Under the pieces are notes generated by a model, which searched no databases, had not been told where the DNA came from, and was given only the letters and a program-made list of their open reading frames with translations. The position numbers and the translations under genes were made by a program. Source: Deltaproteobacteria bacterium (GTDB lineage: Bacteria; Myxococcota; Kuafuiibacteriia; Kuafuiibacteriales; Kuafuiibacteriaceae). Taken from it: a DNA stretch of 64,000 nucleotides. Shown here in pieces: positions 43,568 to 52,490 of this stretch. Positions within the stretch are counted from its first letter, which is position 1. Every line of letters starts with the position of its first letter. Where the stretch lies: NCBI GenBank assembly GCA_016703535.1, contig JADJBV010000001.1, positions 4,702,001 through 4,766,000 on the forward strand. Reading direction: 5' to 3'.

Positions 43568-45175
43568 TCAGTGACCCTTCCTGGCCGGCATCCCTGCCCC
43601 GGCCTTGGCGTGCCACTCGTGTTCGGGCTTGGCCATGATCTCGTCGATCACCTTGGCCACGGCGTCGGCCTGGGCCACCCTCCCCGCGGCCCGGGCCTCG
43701 GCGACCAACGTCTTGGCCTGCGGGATCAGCTGGTCGTAGAAGCGCTCTGCGACCTCGTACATGCCGTGCCAGTGGGTGTAGTCGGGGGCCATCATCGCCG
43801 CGCCGTGGCGGGCCCGCCGACCTTCGTGGTGCCACAGATAAAACCAGGTCCACTCGATCTCTTCGTCGAAGCTGGGCTTGCTCAACATGCCCTGGGCCAA
43901 GAGCGCGGCCATCAAGGTCTGCCCCGGCTTGGCGAACTTCTCGTTATAGAGGACCACCAGATCGTCGTACTGTTTGTAGAAGGAGTTGACGTAGTCAGGG
44001 GTGTGGCAGTGCCCACAGACGTCCTTCATCCGGGCCCGCTTCTGGTCGGCGGTGTCGACGATCAACTTCTGGCGCTCCGCCGGATCCGTCGCCGTGACCT
44101 CCTTGCCGTTGAGATCGGTGTCGAGGCGGACGCTCACCGGCGGCCGGTTGTTCCAGGAGATCCGAGTCCGTGGGTCGTGGGTGATCTTCTTGCCGTTCCG
44201 GGTGTTGCCCGACATGTGACAGGTCGCGCAGGTGGGGGCGGCGCTGTAGTCCTCGCCGAGCACCCAGTCCGGCGAGTCGAGGTTCATCTGATCCTCTTGA
44301 TCTCGGTAGGCGACGCCGTGCTTCGACTCCTCGTAGATCTCCTTCTGCGGATGGTCCGGGCCCAGGTGGCACTTGCCGCAGTTTTCGGGGCGACGGGCCC
44401 TTCGTGGTGAGAAGTCGTGGCGGCTGTGGCAGGCCGAACAAGAGCCCTTGGAGCCATCCAGGTTGAGGCGGCCGATGCCGGTGTTGGGCCAGGTGCTGGC
44501 CACGTAGGTCGGCTTGCCGTCTTGATCCTTGGCGATCTTGGCGACCGCCGCTGGGTTGGTGGGTTTGCCGTCGGGCCCCGGCTGGAAGTCCTCGAAGGTC
44601 AGGCCGCCCCCGTCGGTCGCCTTTAGCGCCACCTTGCTGCCGTGACACTGCTGGCAGCCCGAGTTGGCGCTGGCCATGCCGTTGACCTGGTCCACCGCGA
44701 AGCCGGGCGTCGGCGCGTGGGGCGCGAAGGGTTGTCGCGCGCCCTCCACGGTTTCGGCCAAGAAGTTGTCGAGGGAGGCCAAGATGTTGCCGGCGGCGGC
44801 GTGGTGGCTCTGGGCGAACTCCCGCTCGATCTCGGCGTGGCAGCGGGCGCAGTCCCGGGGCGTCACCACCGTGGCGATCAAGACCCCGTAGTGTTTGAAG
44901 GCGTCGGGATCGTTCTCCTCGGCCTGGTGACACTCGACGCAGGCCACGCCCTTTTGAGCGTGGGTGCTGCCCTTCCACTGGGCGACGATGCCCGGGTTGG
45001 ACTGGGCGTGACACTCGGCGCACTTCTTCGAGCTCTCGGGGACGGCGACGTGCTCGCTCCGGCGTTGGCTCTCCTCCTTCTTGCGCAGGACCTCCATCCA
45101 CTGGACGAAGAGGAGCGACCCCAAAAAGGCGAGCGCCAAGGTAATGATCAGGCGGCGTTTGGTCTCGAGGTTCAT
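43568..45175 (-). CDS. Octahaem cytochrome c of the hydroxylamine oxidoreductase (HAO) family
   Basis: 535 residues. An N-terminal membrane anchor (about 8-26) is followed by eight C-x2-C-H haem sites (C-A-E-C-H, C-V-E-C-H, C-A-R-C-H, C-Q-Q-C-H, C-S-A-C-H, C-G-K-C-H, C-A-T-C-H, C-G-H-C-H). The C-terminal segment L-W-H-H-E-G-R-R-A-R-H-G-A-A-M-M and D-Y-T-H-W-H-G-M-Y-E-V is typical of the HAO family. It has no C-x2-C-K site, so it is not an NrfA or ONR nitrite reductase. HAO-like proteins oxidise hydroxylamine or reduce nitrite; the direction here is unclear. It may also relay electrons from the Rieske/cytochrome b pair to NapA. Confidence 0.9.
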   Translation of the reverse strand: MNLETKRRLIITLALAFLGSLLFVQWMEVLRKKEESQRRSEHVAVPESSKKCAECHAQSNPGIVAQWKGSTHAQKGVACVECHQAEENDPDAFKHYGVLIATVVTPRDCARCHAEIEREFAQSHHAAAGNILASLDNFLAETVEGARQPFAPHAPTPGFAVDQVNGMASANSGCQQCHGSKVALKATDGGGLTFEDFQPGPDGKPTNPAAVAKIAKDQDGKPTYVASTWPNTGIGRLNLDGSKGSCSACHSRHDFSPRRARRPENCGKCHLGPDHPQKEIYEESKHGVAYRDQEDQMNLDSPDWVLGEDYSAAPTCATCHMSGNTRNGKKITHDPRTRISWNNRPPVSVRLDTDLNGKEVTATDPAERQKLIVDTADQKRARMKDVCGHCHTPDYVNSFYKQYDDLVVLYNEKFAKPGQTLMAALLAQGMLSKPSFDEEIEWTWFYLWHHEGRRARHGAAMMAPDYTHWHGMYEVAERFYDQLIPQAKTLVAEARAAGRVAQADAVAKVIDEIMAKPEHEWHAKAGAGMPARKGH

Positions 45176-45189
45176 GAGTACGTTTGCTC

Positions 45190-46239
45190 CTAGTGGGCGA
45201 CCGCGGCTTCCCAGACGGTCAGCCCGATGATCGCCAGGACACCGATGATTCCGACGTAGACGCTGGCCTCGGCGAAGCGGGTGCGTTTACGGATCTGTTC
45301 GTCGATGAAGGGCCAGAGGAAGAAGGTCGCGACGATCAACCCCATGCTGAGCACGGCGGCGGTCCCCGAGAACAACTTCAGCCAGCGGAACGCGACATAG
45401 AAGAACCACTCCGGCTTGATCACCTCCGGGGTGACCAGCGGGTTGGCCTCGGGCCCCAAGGTCGCCGGCAAGACGGTGGCCAAGGCGCTGAGCACCACCA
45501 TCAGGACCAGGCCCAAGATCAGCTCGGTGTAGAAGTGATCCGGGAAGAAGTTGTAGTGTTTGGGCTCGTCGGGCTTTTCGTCGTCGAAGTGAAACTCGGT
45601 CACGCCCTGGAGCCGGATGATGGTCACGTGCAGCGCCACCAGCGCGAGCATGGTCACTGGCAACACCGCCGCGTGGAGCACAAAAAACCGCGGCAAAGTG
45701 CTGTTGTTGTAGGTGTCGCCGGCCAACAACATGCGCTTGGCGATGCCGCCTACCAACGGGACGTTGTCGGCGATGTTGGCCCCGACGGTCGCGCCCCAGT
45801 AGCTGAGCTGCTCGTAGACCAAGCTGTAGCCGGTGAAGCCGGTGACCAAGGTCAACAGCAAGAGGCACATGCCCACCAGCCAGTTGATCTCTCGGGGCTT
45901 CCGGTAAGCGCCGGTGAAGTAGACCCGCATCTGGTGGAGGATCACCGCGACGGTCATCAAGGTGGCGCCCCAGCGGTGGACGCTGCGGATGTACCAACCA
46001 AAGGCCACGTCTTCGGTGATGTGGCGGACCGAGGCGTAGGCGGTCTGGGGCGCGGCCTCGTAGTAGAAGGCCAACAAGATGCCGGTGACGATCTGGACCA
46101 CGAACAAGTAGGCCGGCGTACCGCCGAGGGCGAACCACCAACGCTGCAGGTGGTTGGGCACCGGCTCGTTGGTCAACTCCTTCAGCTGATCCGCCGAGAC
46201 CGGGAGGCGCTCCTTGAGCCAGGCGACGATGACGCTCAT
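45190..46239 (-). CDS. Cytochrome b (bc-type quinol dehydrogenase)
   Basis: 349 residues, about eight membrane helices. Haem-binding His pairs are visible (H-R-W-G-A-T-L-M-T-V-A-V-I-L-H-Q-M and F-F-V-L-H-A-A-V-L-P-V-T-M-L-A-L-V-A-L-H), plus P-E-W-F-F-Y, the conserved quinol-site motif. Oxidises membrane quinol and passes electrons to haem and the Rieske protein. Its ATG overlaps the Rieske stop. No bc1-type cytochrome c1 is present; the octahaem gene 14 nt downstream may take that place. Confidence 0.94.
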   Translation of the reverse strand: MSVIVAWLKERLPVSADQLKELTNEPVPNHLQRWWFALGGTPAYLFVVQIVTGILLAFYYEAAPQTAYASVRHITEDVAFGWYIRSVHRWGATLMTVAVILHQMRVYFTGAYRKPREINWLVGMCLLLLTLVTGFTGYSLVYEQLSYWGATVGANIADNVPLVGGIAKRMLLAGDTYNNSTLPRFFVLHAAVLPVTMLALVALHVTIIRLQGVTEFHFDDEKPDEPKHYNFFPDHFYTELILGLVLMVVLSALATVLPATLGPEANPLVTPEVIKPEWFFYVAFRWLKLFSGTAAVLSMGLIVATFFLWPFIDEQIRKRTRFAEASVYVGIIGVLAIIGLTVWEAAVAH

Positions 46240-46802
46240 CCCAGGCCCCGCTTCTTCTCCGCGAGACATGCAGGGGTGGAGCGAGGCTCGAGGCAGGCGT
46301 CGTGGCCGGGTTTGGTCAGGCCACCGGTGGCCGCGAGGGTTTCGGTGGGGACCTCGATGTAGAGGAGGCCACCCTCGATCTTCAGTGGGTAACGGGGCAG
46401 AGACTGGCCAACCTCGGCGGGAGGACCGGCGATGGCCTTGCCGCTCGGATCAAAGGCCCCGTTGTGGCACGGACAAAAGAAGCGGTTGTGGTTGGCCTCC
46501 CAGTGCACCTGGCAGCCGAGGTGCGGGCAGGTGCTGGAGAGGGCCACGAAGTCTTCGACCTTGCCGCTGGCCTGTTGCCGAGCCAAAGCGACCTTGGCCC
46601 CGTTGGGCGCCGTGTAACTACGCGAGTCGCCGACAGGGAAGCGCGCGATCTCGGCCACGTATTGCCAAGACTTCTTGGCGCCCCGGGCGGGATACAGGTA
46701 GCGGACCGCGTAGCTCGCGAAGGTGCCGTAGGCCGCCACCAAAGAGGCGAGGACACCGAGGTTGGAGATCCGTTCCAGGAAAGATCGACGTTCTTCGGCC
46801 AT
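46236..46802 (-). CDS. Rieske 2Fe-2S protein
   Basis: 188 residues. A membrane anchor (about 15-35) precedes a Rieske domain with C-P-H-L-G-C and C-P-C-H-N-G, the two cluster-binding Cys-His pairs, and G-P-P-A. Partner of cytochrome b in quinol oxidation. It is the first gene of the respiratory operon. The ATG at 46802 lies 37 nt from an FNR-like palindrome. The extra C-terminal tail (about 150-188) with two Cys is unusual. Confidence 0.94.
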   Translation of the reverse strand: MAEERRSFLERISNLGVLASLVAAYGTFASYAVRYLYPARGAKKSWQYVAEIARFPVGDSRSYTAPNGAKVALARQQASGKVEDFVALSSTCPHLGCQVHWEANHNRFFCPCHNGAFDPSGKAIAGPPAEVGQSLPRYPLKIEGGLLYIEVPTETLAATGGLTKPGHDACLEPRSTPACLAEKKRGLG

Positions 46803-46839
46803 CGCAGCGCGACCATGACGCCGCTTGGACCGGGTTGCC

Positions 46840-46853
46840 TTGATCTAGGTCAA
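46840..46853. promoter_or_regulatory. FNR/DNR-like binding site upstream of the nitrate operon
   Basis: TTGATCTAGGTCAA is a near-perfect inverted repeat close to the FNR/DNR consensus TTGAT-N4-ATCAA. It is centred about 44 nt upstream of the Rieske ATG and overlaps the stop codon of the Crp/Fnr gene. In a class II arrangement the transcript would begin only about 3 nt before the ATG. The regulator gene itself is the obvious candidate binder. Confidence 0.65.
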
Positions 46854-47527
46854 GCGACCGCACGCTCGGGCACTTCGTGTCCCATACTTACTGCGCGCAG
46901 CCCCTCGGGATCCAAGATGCGCACATCTTCGTCGGGCGGCGCCTCGATCAAGCGCGCCTCGATCAACTTTCGCAGCACCCGTGAAAAGGTCTCACTGGTC
47001 AGGCCAAGGTAGCTGGCGACGTGCCGCTTGCCCCAGCGGACGCTCCCGTCCCGCTCCAGGAGGAACTGGGCCACTCGGCTGTGGGCGTTGAGCAACGTCA
47101 GGCGGGTGATCTGGCGGATCAGGCGCCCGGCCTCCAGCGCCGTGTTGGTCAGCACCTGTCGACATGCAAGCGGGTGGTCGAGCAGCCACTGATCGATCCG
47201 CGACGAGCTCAAGAAGAAGGCCTTCATGGCTTCGGTGGCCTCGACGCTGGCGGGGCACGGAAAGTTGCCCAGGGTGGCCATGTCGGCGAAGGCGTCCCCC
47301 GAAGCCAGGAGCCGGGTCACGTGCTCCCGGCCGTCTTCGGAGCCGACCAAGGCCCGAGCGCTGCCGCGCGCCACCACGAAGATCCCGGGCTTCAGCTCGT
47401 CCTGTCGGCAGATCCGATCTCCCCGCTCGAATGAGCGGAGCTCGCCGATCCGCACCAAGGCCGCGAGCGCGTCTTCGTCGAGCCCTTGAAAGAGCCGGGT
47501 CCGCCGTAGCAGCTGGTCGAAGTCCAT
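46850..47527 (-). CDS. Crp/Fnr-family regulator of the nitrate operon
   Basis: 225 residues. A cNMP-binding-like beta-barrel (about 10-120), a dimerisation helix, and an HTH: G-K-R-H-V-A-S-Y-L-G-L-T-S-E-T-F-S-R-V-L-R. There is no N-terminal Cys cluster, so it is not an Fe-S FNR; it may be a DNR/NnrR-like nitrogen-oxide sensor or one with another ligand. The ATG at 47527 is the likely start. It is on the same strand as the operon and ends just before its first gene, so it probably activates it. Confidence 0.92.
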   Translation of the reverse strand: MDFDQLLRRTRLFQGLDEDALAALVRIGELRSFERGDRICRQDELKPGIFVVARGSARALVGSEDGREHVTRLLASGDAFADMATLGNFPCPASVEATEAMKAFFLSSSRIDQWLLDHPLACRQVLTNTALEAGRLIRQITRLTLLNAHSRVAQFLLERDGSVRWGKRHVASYLGLTSETFSRVLRKLIEARLIEAPPDEDVRILDPEGLRAVSMGHEVPERAVA

Positions 47528-47637
47528 GGGCAGCGGGAGTATCCGCGCCGACCTGGCTGAGGGCAACCCTCCGATATAGCCATCGTGGCTATCGAGGTAG
47601 GTGGCGGCGGCGGTCCCGCCTGATAGGCTGAAGATGT

Positions 47638-48714
47638 ATGGGACGGAGGGGGTGGGCGGTGGCGGCTTCGGTCGTCGCCCACGGGATCTTCTTGGTCCTG
47701 GCCCAAACTTCGGTGCGGAGGCCGGCGCCCGGGCCCAGCCGAGTGCAGCTGCGGCTGGCGACCGATGAAGGGGCCCCCGAAGTTCCGCCTTCCCGGCCGC
47801 CGGCGCCTCGCCGGGCCGAAAGCCCCGCCGCACCACCTGCCGTGGGCCAACGGCCAGCGCCCCGGAGCCCCCCAAAGTCCGGCCGCGCGGCCCCGTCCAG
47901 GACGGGAGGAGTGACGGACCCGCGAAGCGCGCCAGCGGAGGCAGGTCCTTCATTCTCCAGCGCCGACGACGGCGACGTGATGATCTTGCCCGCCCGGCCC
48001 TCGGGCCCAAACACCACCGGTGACGGCGCCGGCCCCGATGGTCCATCCTTGAGGGCGCAGCTCTCTCCGCCCGGCCCGGCGCTGCTGCCGCCCGCCACGC
48101 CCGCGGCCCCGAAGATCGCGCTGTCGCCTCGGGCGGGTGGGGGCTACGTCTATCGCGATCGCGGTTTTCAGGCCGAGATCGCAGAGGACGGCACGGTGGC
48201 GTTCGACGATCACCTGCCGGTGCAGTTGGGCGGCGAAAGCACCGGCGGCTTGCCGGTGGCCACCTTCGATCTGACCGAAGCGGTGATGATGATCGCCGGC
48301 GACGATCCGTACCGCGCCGACAAGGAGCGTTTTTTGGCGGCCACCGTGGAGCTTCGCCAAGAGTTGTGTGAAGCCGCCCATCAAGAGAATTTGCGCACCG
48401 CCCTCTACGAGTTGGATCGCCGCCTCGACTCGATCTGGCTGGACCCGCGGCGAGCCGCGAGCGCCCGACGTCAGCTCCTCTTTCAGCTCTGGGACGAGTG
48501 CCTGGAGCCCGCCCCCGACACCACGGATCTCACCGAACGGACCGCACTCCAGGCCCGGGCCACCATCCTCGGATATATTGAAAAGAACCTTCCCGCGGGT
48601 TCGCCGTCGGCCTATCCGGACCAGGAGCTGTTGGCGTTGAATCAACGGCGGCGCTCCCGGGCCCCCTTCGATCCCTATCGTCGGGGACGGGACGCGGGCG
48701 TGGACTGCGAGTGA
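47638..48714 (+). CDS. Single-span membrane protein with Pro-rich linker
   Basis: 358 residues. A hydrophobic helix near the N-terminus (about 5-22), a long Pro/Ala/Arg-rich stretch (about 28-155) and a globular C-terminal domain with many acidic residues. The plan resembles TonB-like or other periplasm-spanning proteins. The C-terminal sequence is not a recognised TonB domain, so function is open. Divergent from the Crp/Fnr gene. Confidence 0.6.
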   Translation: MGRRGWAVAASVVAHGIFLVLAQTSVRRPAPGPSRVQLRLATDEGAPEVPPSRPPAPRRAESPAAPPAVGQRPAPRSPPKSGRAAPSRTGGVTDPRSAPAEAGPSFSSADDGDVMILPARPSGPNTTGDGAGPDGPSLRAQLSPPGPALLPPATPAAPKIALSPRAGGGYVYRDRGFQAEIAEDGTVAFDDHLPVQLGGESTGGLPVATFDLTEAVMMIAGDDPYRADKERFLAATVELRQELCEAAHQENLRTALYELDRRLDSIWLDPRRAASARRQLLFQLWDECLEPAPDTTDLTERTALQARATILGYIEKNLPAGSPSAYPDQELLALNQRRRSRAPFDPYRRGRDAGVDCE

Positions 48715-48721
48715 ACTTCGG

Positions 48722-49207
48722 TCACTGAGGTGGCACGGCGCCGATGAGGGCTCGGGCCACCGCGGCCCGGTGTCGTGAGGTCAAAGGTGCCTGGCGATCG
48801 ACACCGACCATCTCGGCCAACAACGTCAGCGGCGCCGCCCAGTGGGGCCGCGGTTGGTAGTAGGCCTGGACCGCCGCCTCCAGCGCCTCGACCGTCGCGC
48901 CAGCGCCGAGGCCCAACTCCGCCACCAGCGCTTGAAAGGAGCGCCGGACCTGGGCGGGCAACCGCAGCTCCGGATCCCGACGCAACACCAACAACACCAT
49001 CCCTGGCGCCAAGGCCTCCAAGATGTTCGGGGGCAACCCGCGGGCTTGGCCGGGATCGAAGAGGCCCAAGAGCTGGGAGAAGACCACGTCGGCTTGGGCG
49101 GTGTTGGGCTCCCGGGTCACGGGCGCGGAGAGTCGCAACGACCGTGCCAGGCGGGGAAAAACGGCGGAAGTGGGGATCGGGCCGGCGCCGAAGAACGAAC
49201 CGGTCAA
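48722..49207 (-). CDS. Hypothetical protein
   Basis: 161 residues. Helical, with G-L-P-P-N-I-L-E-A-L-A-P-G-M-V-L-L-V-L and a C-terminal stretch of basic helices. No signal or family. The TTG at 49207 is a guess at the start; the frame is open further upstream, but it would overlap the divergent VWA gene. Confidence is moderate because of the start and lack of homology. Confidence 0.45.
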   Translation of the reverse strand: MTGSFFGAGPIPTSAVFPRLARSLRLSAPVTREPNTAQADVVFSQLLGLFDPGQARGLPPNILEALAPGMVLLVLRRDPELRLPAQVRRSFQALVAELGLGAGATVEALEAAVQAYYQPRPHWAAPLTLLAEMVGVDRQAPLTSRHRAAVARALIGAVPPQ

Positions 49208-49309
49208 CGCCTGTCTTCTTGGGTAGACAACTGGGCATCGGCGAACCCAAGGACCACCCGCCGCGGCCAAAAATTCGCCGGCGGGATCCTGCGGTGGTTG
49301 GATGTAGGC

Positions 49310-50317
49310 ATGCGTCGCTTTTTCCTGACCGTGGCCGCCCTCAACGTTGCGTGTGGAGGGGCCGAGGCCAACAAGGATCCCTTGTCCCCGTGTTCGGGCC
49401 TGGAGGTGGAGATCATGGACACCGCCATCGCGCCGCCGGCCCACGTGGCTGCGTTGGTGCGGGTCACGACCTGCGAGGGAGAGGCGTTGGGGGCGCCGCT
49501 GGCCGCCGCCGACTTCGAGCTCCTCGAGGATGAACGACCGATCTCGGCCTACGAAGCGCCCCGGGCGATCTTGCCGGCAGCGCGGCAAACCGCCGAACGC
49601 ACCGCGGTGTTGCTCGACCTCTCGGGCTCGATCGTGCGCTCCGGGATCAAACCCGCGATGTTGGAGGGGGCGCGCAGCCTGAGCGCGGCCCTCGCCGGCG
49701 ATCGACACCAGGTTGCGCTCTACGGCTTCGACGGTCGGCCCGACCTGGTGCCTCTCCAGGCCTTCACCGCCGAACCCGACGAGCTGGAGTCCGCCTTGGC
49801 CCTCACCGCCCAAACTTCGATCGTCGACGACTCCACCAACCTGCACGGCGCCGTCGTCAACGCGCTGCGGGTGATGGATCAAGAGGTGCGCCTGGACGAA
49901 CGGGACGGGGAGACCGAAGCCCACGGATCAGTGGTGGTCTTCACCGACGGCGTCGATCAAGCCGGTCGGGTGGATCGACGCACCATGCGCGAGGTGATCG
50001 AGGACAGCCGTCACTCGGTGTTCGCGATCGGCGTCGGGCCAGAGGTCGACGAAGAGCGCTTGAACGAGCTGGGCACGGCGGGCGCGGTAAAGGCCGAACC
50101 CGACGAGATCGTAGCCGCCTTCGAGCGGGTCAGCGCCCAGATCGCTGGGCGCGCCCAGAGTTATTACATCGTTAGTTATTGTTCGCCGGCGCGGGCCGGA
50201 CAACGGAGCGTGACCATCGAGGTCACCAGCAAAGACCAACGGGGTGAGGTGACCTTGCCTTATTCGGCGGAGGGCTTCGGCGCCGGTTGTGCCCCCGAAA
50301 ACGCGCCGCTCAGGTGA
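49310..50317 (+). CDS. VWA-domain lipoprotein
   Basis: 335 residues. The signal ends in V-A-C-G, a lipobox. A von Willebrand A domain follows with a MIDAS-type motif, L-L-D-L-S-G-S-I (about residue 100), and T-D-G-V-D later. VWA domains bind proteins through a metal ion. It is probably surface-anchored. Its 3' end overlaps the convergent GNAT gene by a few nt. Confidence 0.85.
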   Translation: MRRFFLTVAALNVACGGAEANKDPLSPCSGLEVEIMDTAIAPPAHVAALVRVTTCEGEALGAPLAAADFELLEDERPISAYEAPRAILPAARQTAERTAVLLDLSGSIVRSGIKPAMLEGARSLSAALAGDRHQVALYGFDGRPDLVPLQAFTAEPDELESALALTAQTSIVDDSTNLHGAVVNALRVMDQEVRLDERDGETEAHGSVVVFTDGVDQAGRVDRRTMREVIEDSRHSVFAIGVGPEVDEERLNELGTAGAVKAEPDEIVAAFERVSAQIAGRAQSYYIVSYCSPARAGQRSVTIEVTSKDQRGEVTLPYSAEGFGAGCAPENAPLR

Positions 50318-50792
50318 ACATGGTCTCGAAGACTTGGTAGTGTTCGCCGTTCATGCCCAAGGCGGCGTAGGTCGCTTGAGCCCGAGTGTTGCGGCGATCG
50401 ACGTAGAGGCGTACACCGCCGGCGCCGGCCTCTTTGGCCTCCTTCAACACGTGTTGGTAGAGCGCGCCGTAGTGACCACGTCGGCGAGACTCGGGAGAGA
50501 CGTAGACCGATTGGATCCACCAGACGTCCCGATTGCGCCAATCGCTCCACTCGAAGGTGATCATCAGCTGGGCGATGACCCGACCCGCCTCGACGACCAC
50601 GAAGTAGAGGCCCGGGCGTTGACCCTCGAGGACGGCCCGCACGCCGGCCCGGAGCACGGCCCGATCGAGCTCCAGCCCCTCGGTCTCCCTGGCCATCGCC
50701 AAGTTGTAGGCGACCAAGGTGTCGAGATCGGCGATTTGGGCCCGACGGATCACCGGGCGAGCATTGACCAAAGGACCGTGTCCGCGCCACAC
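50310..50792 (-). CDS. GNAT-family N-acetyltransferase
   Basis: 160 residues. The acetyl-CoA-binding motif is S-V-Y-V-S-P-E-S-R-R-R-G-H-Y-G-A-L-Y (R/Q-x2-G-x-G/A type), followed by the N-T-R-A-Q-A-T-Y-A-A-L-G-M segment. Substrate unknown. The start is uncertain: GTG 50792, TTG 50771 and GTG 50753 are all possible. It is divergent from the truncated haemoglobin gene. Confidence 0.9.
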   Translation of the reverse strand: MWRGHGPLVNARPVIRRAQIADLDTLVAYNLAMARETEGLELDRAVLRAGVRAVLEGQRPGLYFVVVEAGRVIAQLMITFEWSDWRNRDVWWIQSVYVSPESRRRGHYGALYQHVLKEAKEAGAGGVRLYVDRRNTRAQATYAALGMNGEHYQVFETMFT

Positions 50793-50800
50793 CCAAGCGG

Positions 50801-51175
50801 ATGACGCCTTACCAACTTCTGGGCGGCGAGGCCGTGTTGCGCCCCTTGGTCGAGGACTTCGTGCGGCGCATGGTCGGCGACGCGATGATCGGCTACCTGT
50901 TCCGTGGCGTCGATCATCCCAACTTGGTGGAGCGGGAGCTGGAGCTGACCGCCCGGTTTTTGGGGGCCGATCGGGCCTACCAGGGCCGGCCGATCAAAGA
51001 GGCCCACGCTCGCCACCGGATCTTGGGCGGCCAGTTCGATCGCCGGACCCAGCTGCTCCGGGAGACCTTGCGGGACTACGACGTGCCTCCCGACGTGCAG
51101 CAGGTCTGGATCAGCCACGTGGAGCGGCTGCGCAGCCAGATCACCGCCGAAAAGTCGGGGGAGTGCGCGGACTAA
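50801..51175 (+). CDS. Truncated haemoglobin (group I-like)
   Basis: 124 residues, the length of a 2-on-2 globin. The start Y-Q-L-L-G-G-E-A-V-L-R-P-L-V-E-D-F and Y-Q-G-R-P-I-K-E-A-H match the family; His 69 is the likely haem ligand. The usual H-F after the F helix is Q-F here. Truncated haemoglobins commonly scavenge NO or bind O2, which would suit a genome with nitrate respiration. The gene appears independent. Confidence 0.92.
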   Translation: MTPYQLLGGEAVLRPLVEDFVRRMVGDAMIGYLFRGVDHPNLVERELELTARFLGADRAYQGRPIKEAHARHRILGGQFDRRTQLLRETLRDYDVPPDVQQVWISHVERLRSQITAEKSGECAD

Positions 51176-51243
51176 CCACGGGTCCAGGTCCCAGCGTTCG
51201 CGCCGGAGCAACCCCTTAGGCCTCGGGGGCGATACTTCCCTAC

Positions 51244-51798
51244 ATGCAAGGTGTCACCGCTCCCCGGGCCCAAGCCAACCAGTTCCTGGGCCAGGACCTC
51301 CCCCTGCCCGCCGTCCAATCCCAAAAGACCGGGCCGGTGGGGACCTCGACCCTGGACGCGCCCAAATCACCCCGGGCGGTGGTCGACGCTTTTTATCGCG
51401 CCTTCCAAGCCCGCAACTTCGATCGGATGGAGGCCCTGTATCACCCCGACGTGAAGTTCAAGGACATGGTCTTCGAATACGGCGATCGGGACGGCACCAT
51501 GAAGATGTGGCGCCAGATCTTGTCGACGCCGGGCATCAAGATGGGCGTGCGGATCGGCGAAGTGGAAGGCGACACGGTCCGGGGTCACTGGGCCGCCGAA
51601 TATGAGGTGTTCGGGCGCCCGGTGCACAACGAGCTGACCTTCGAGATGAAGGTCAAGGACGGCAAGATCGTCGAGCACCGGGATGACTCGGACTGGAACC
51701 GCTGGGCGCCCCAGGCCTTCCCAGCCGGTGCCCTCTTCACCCTCCCCGGCCTCAAGCAGCTGGCGATCGGGATCCTGCGGATGCGGATCGACGGCTGA
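51244..51798 (+). CDS. NTF2/SnoaL-like protein
   Basis: 184 residues. After a 35-residue Pro/Gln-rich N-terminus, the NTF2-like cone fold begins: V-V-D-A-F-Y-R-A-F-Q-A-R-N-F-D-R-M-E-A-L-Y-H-P-D-V, then F-G-R-P-V-H-N-E and K-V-K-D-G-K-I-V-E-H-R-D. SnoaL-like proteins bind hydrophobic ligands or act as isomerases. Function unknown. Confidence 0.88.
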   Translation: MQGVTAPRAQANQFLGQDLPLPAVQSQKTGPVGTSTLDAPKSPRAVVDAFYRAFQARNFDRMEALYHPDVKFKDMVFEYGDRDGTMKMWRQILSTPGIKMGVRIGEVEGDTVRGHWAAEYEVFGRPVHNELTFEMKVKDGKIVEHRDDSDWNRWAPQAFPAGALFTLPGLKQLAIGILRMRIDG

Positions 51799-51851
51799 GG
51801 ATCCGGACGAATCCGGACATCAGCAGACCACCGGCTGGCCGCGGTGAAGTC

Positions 51852-52367
51852 ATGGCGACACAGCTCCGACGCGAGCGTTGCCCGCCGGATAATCCACTGC
51901 TAGTGCCCCCGTCGATGGACGAGGCCCCAACTCCGCGGCGACTGGGTGGGTGGCTGATCCTCGCGATGGTCGTGCTGTTCGCCTGGCCTTTGAAGTTGGC
52001 TTCGACGGCCGTGCTCACCTGGGTCGAGGTCAAGGAGGCCGGCGTCTCCTACGCCGAACTCGATCCAGAGTGGCTGTTCCTCACCGGCTGGGACCTCCTC
52101 ACCGCCGGGTGCCTCGCCGCCCTTTCGGTCTGGACTCTCCCGCAGTTCTGGAAGAAGCGGAAAGTAGCGCGGACGCTCATGCTCACCTTCTTCGCGGCCA
52201 ACTTCACGGTGGGCGTCGGCAACGCCGTGTTAGCGGCCGTCTTCGCACCGGTCGGCTCGCCGCCGGCGAGCGTGGTGCCGTTCCTCGTGATGCTGCTGAT
52301 CAACGGGGCCTGGATCAGCTACTTCAGTAAGTCGAAGCGAGTGCTCGAGACCTTCATCCGACCGTGA
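51852..52367 (+). CDS. DUF2569-like membrane protein
   Basis: 171 residues, four predicted helices beginning R-R-L-G-G-W-L-I-L-A-M-V-V-L-F. The G-G-W-L start and length fit DUF2569-type membrane proteins of unknown function. The ATG at 51852 or at 51915 may be the start. Confidence 0.75.
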   Translation: MATQLRRERCPPDNPLLVPPSMDEAPTPRRLGGWLILAMVVLFAWPLKLASTAVLTWVEVKEAGVSYAELDPEWLFLTGWDLLTAGCLAALSVWTLPQFWKKRKVARTLMLTFFAANFTVGVGNAVLAAVFAPVGSPPASVVPFLVMLLINGAWISYFSKSKRVLETFIRP

Positions 52368-52490
52368 GACGTCACCCAATCACCTCATCATGGGCTCGTT
52401 CGCTACCCGGGTCGGACGTGTCGGGTTCTGCGGCCCGGGTGAACCAAGCTGCCGCCTTCGACTCGAGTTCGATAGGCTCACCTTCGCAAG

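Noticed and set aside
43568..45175. NrfA-type nitrite reductase
   Set aside because: All eight haem sites are C-x2-C-H; there is no C-x2-C-K site, and the C-terminal motifs match the HAO family.
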